From Deltaproteobacteria bacterium (GTDB lineage: Bacteria > Myxococcota > B64-G9): a DNA stretch of 7,902 nt. The position numbers were made by a program, and so were the translations under genes. The DNA is taken from the NCBI GenBank assembly GCA_030591745.1, contig JAUVAM010000143.1, forward strand, positions 1-7,902. The letters run 5' to 3'. This document shows, one piece after another, positions 7,240 to 7,902 of the stretch; within the stretch, counting starts at the first letter, position 1; each line of letters begins with the position of its first letter. The notes below the pieces were generated by a model. It was not told where the DNA came from. It did not search any database and worked only from the letters and a program-made list of their open reading frames with translations.

Positions 7240-7527
7240 CTATTTTTCCTTGGGCAATAGGCGGTAGCAGAGGAAGCTTTCTTTCTCTTCATCTACGACG
7301 GTGACCGCCTCGCCGTATTTGCGCATCGCGTTGATGTGCCAGAAGACTTCCTGAGTGGGCAATTCGCTTGCCGCGGCGATTTCAGGAACAGTCATCATGC
7401 TTTCACCCACGGCCTCGCGAATTGCTTTTTGTACCAGGGTCGTGCGCTTTCGAATCGCCGTCACCTCAGGTTTGATGCCTCGTTCTTTTCTTGCCTGCTT
7501 CATTTCTTCCATGCTTGCCTTGCTCAC
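7240..7527 (-). CDS. small winged helix-turn-helix protein coupled to the HdrA-like gene
   Basis: The product has 95 residues and I do not recognise a named family. A basic N-terminal stretch (KQARKERG, RKR) is followed by a helix (TTLVQKAIREAVG), then MTVPEIAAASELPTQEVFWHINAMRKYG (45-72), which reads as a helix-turn-helix with recognition helix near 57-70. A short two-strand wing (EAVTVVDEEKESFLCYRL) ends the protein. DNA binding is therefore likely but not proven; it could instead be an accessory subunit built on the same fold. Translation starts at GTG 7527, overlapping the upstream stop as GTGA. AGGAGA (7533-7538, complement) lies five bases upstream and supports GTG over the in-frame ATG at residue 6. 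Co-translation with the HdrA-like gene suggests a function tied to that electron-transfer protein, for example regulating its cluster. Confidence 0.75.
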   Translation of the reverse strand: MSKASMEEMKQARKERGIKPEVTAIRKRTTLVQKAIREAVGESMMTVPEIAAASELPTQEVFWHINAMRKYGEAVTVVDEEKESFLCYRLLPKEK

Positions 7528-7902
7528 GCTTGTCTCCTGCTTTCCTCGGCCAAGCCGTCCACCAAGGCGTAGAGTTGCTCCAAGGTGCTGCCGACTACGT
7601 CAATGGCCTGGTGGGGGCAAACCGCGACGCAAGCACCGCAACCTTTGCAGAGCACGGAATTGACCACGGCGATTTTGGTTTTTTCGCCCTTGTTTTCCAC
7701 TTCTTCCAAATAGAGGGCACCATCATAGCCGCATTGCTCGACACAGAGGCCTTCCCCCTGGCAGCGCGCGGGGTCCACCCTGGCCACGAAGGGGTCCAGT
7801 TCGATGGAAGATCGGGTGAGGATACGAGAGGCCTTGGCTGCGGCCGCACAGGCTGCGGCGGCGACTTCGTCGGTGCTCATGGGGGCTTGAGCCGTACCGG
7901 CC
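7524..7902 (-). CDS. hdrA: HdrA-family protein, C-terminal part with two ferredoxin motifs (partial, runs off right edge)
   Basis: The visible part is 125 residues plus stop, and the frame is open to the edge. An ATG at 7880-7878 could suggest a 118-residue ferredoxin, but the upstream codons read AGTAQAP and continue into an Ala-rich helix, then IELDPFVARVDPARC. This order (AGT.Q.P, AAAA helix, I-E-L-x-P, ferredoxin) is that of the C-terminal region of HdrA. HdrA is the FAD and iron-sulfur subunit of heterodisulfide reductase-like complexes, which bifurcate or transfer electrons in methanogens and many anaerobic bacteria. Numbering from the edge, the second motif is canonical (C85, C88, C91, C95-P). 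The first is C47-x2-E50-x2-C53-x3-C57-G, with Glu for the second Cys and no Pro. By ferredoxin topology, cluster I loses one thiolate ligand. The FAD domain and any HdrB/C or MvhD partners would lie beyond the window. Confidence 0.8.
   Translation of the reverse strand, partial: AGTAQAPMSTDEVAAAACAAAAKASRILTRSSIELDPFVARVDPARCQGEGLCVEQCGYDGALYLEEVENKGEKTKIAVVNSVLCKGCGACVAVCPHQAIDVVGSTLEQLYALVDGLAEESRRQA
7533..7538 (-). promoter_or_regulatory. ribosome binding site for the small winged-helix gene
   Basis: On the minus strand AGGAGA lies within the end of the HdrA-like gene and five bases before the GTG at 7527. It supports the overlapping GTG start. Confidence 0.6.

Noticed and set aside
1..7902. 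CRISPR array, tRNA/rRNA, transposase or phage genes
   Set aside because: No repeat-spacer pattern, RNA-gene features, terminal inverted repeats or integrase/transposase motifs were seen on either strand.

Overview
The window is gene-dense and mostly housekeeping. GC content is moderately high, and gaps between genes are almost all under 100 bases. The gene content suggests an anaerobic or metabolically flexible bacterium of the old 'Deltaproteobacteria' (Desulfobacterota or Myxococcota-like). The reasons are an HdrA-type protein at the right edge, a secreted Cys-rich SUMF1-fold protein of a style common in those lineages, and a YchF-like ATPase with a divergent P-loop. The lineage is an inference from gene style; there is no rRNA or other marker to confirm it.

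Positions 1-6053, plus strand, look like one transcription unit. After a short possible gene tail (3-68) come a YchF-type P-loop ATPase (90-1145), a CDP-alcohol phosphatidyltransferase most like phosphatidylserine synthase (1162-2082), a TatD-like metal-dependent hydrolase (2079-2861), an RNase R-type 3'-5' exoribonuclease (2858-4990) and a dGTPase-like HD phosphohydrolase (5001-6053). Two junctions overlap by four bases (GTGA and ATGA), and the others are 10-16 bases apart. The set mixes translation/ribosome-linked ATPase activity, phospholipid synthesis, RNA decay and nucleotide-pool control. It reads as a co-expressed housekeeping group, not one pathway.

Positions 6080-6778, plus strand, encode a small exported protein with a formylglycine-generating-enzyme (SUMF1) fold that lacks both catalytic cysteines. 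An AT-rich gap of about 90 bases with a candidate promoter separates it from an ArsR-family repressor (6872-7225).

The arsR-like gene converges, with a 14-base gap, on a minus-strand pair. That pair is a small winged-helix protein (7240-7527), overlapping by four bases the 3' end of a gene that runs off the right edge (7524-7902). The edge gene could be taken for a free-standing ferredoxin, but its reading frame stays open to the edge. Its visible sequence matches the C-terminal part of HdrA (heterodisulfide reductase subunit A family). One of its two [4Fe-4S] motifs has Glu where the second Cys belongs. This electron-transfer pair and its regulators are the part of the window most worth following; the main locus lies beyond position 7902. 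No RNA genes, insertion sequences or CRISPR arrays were seen.
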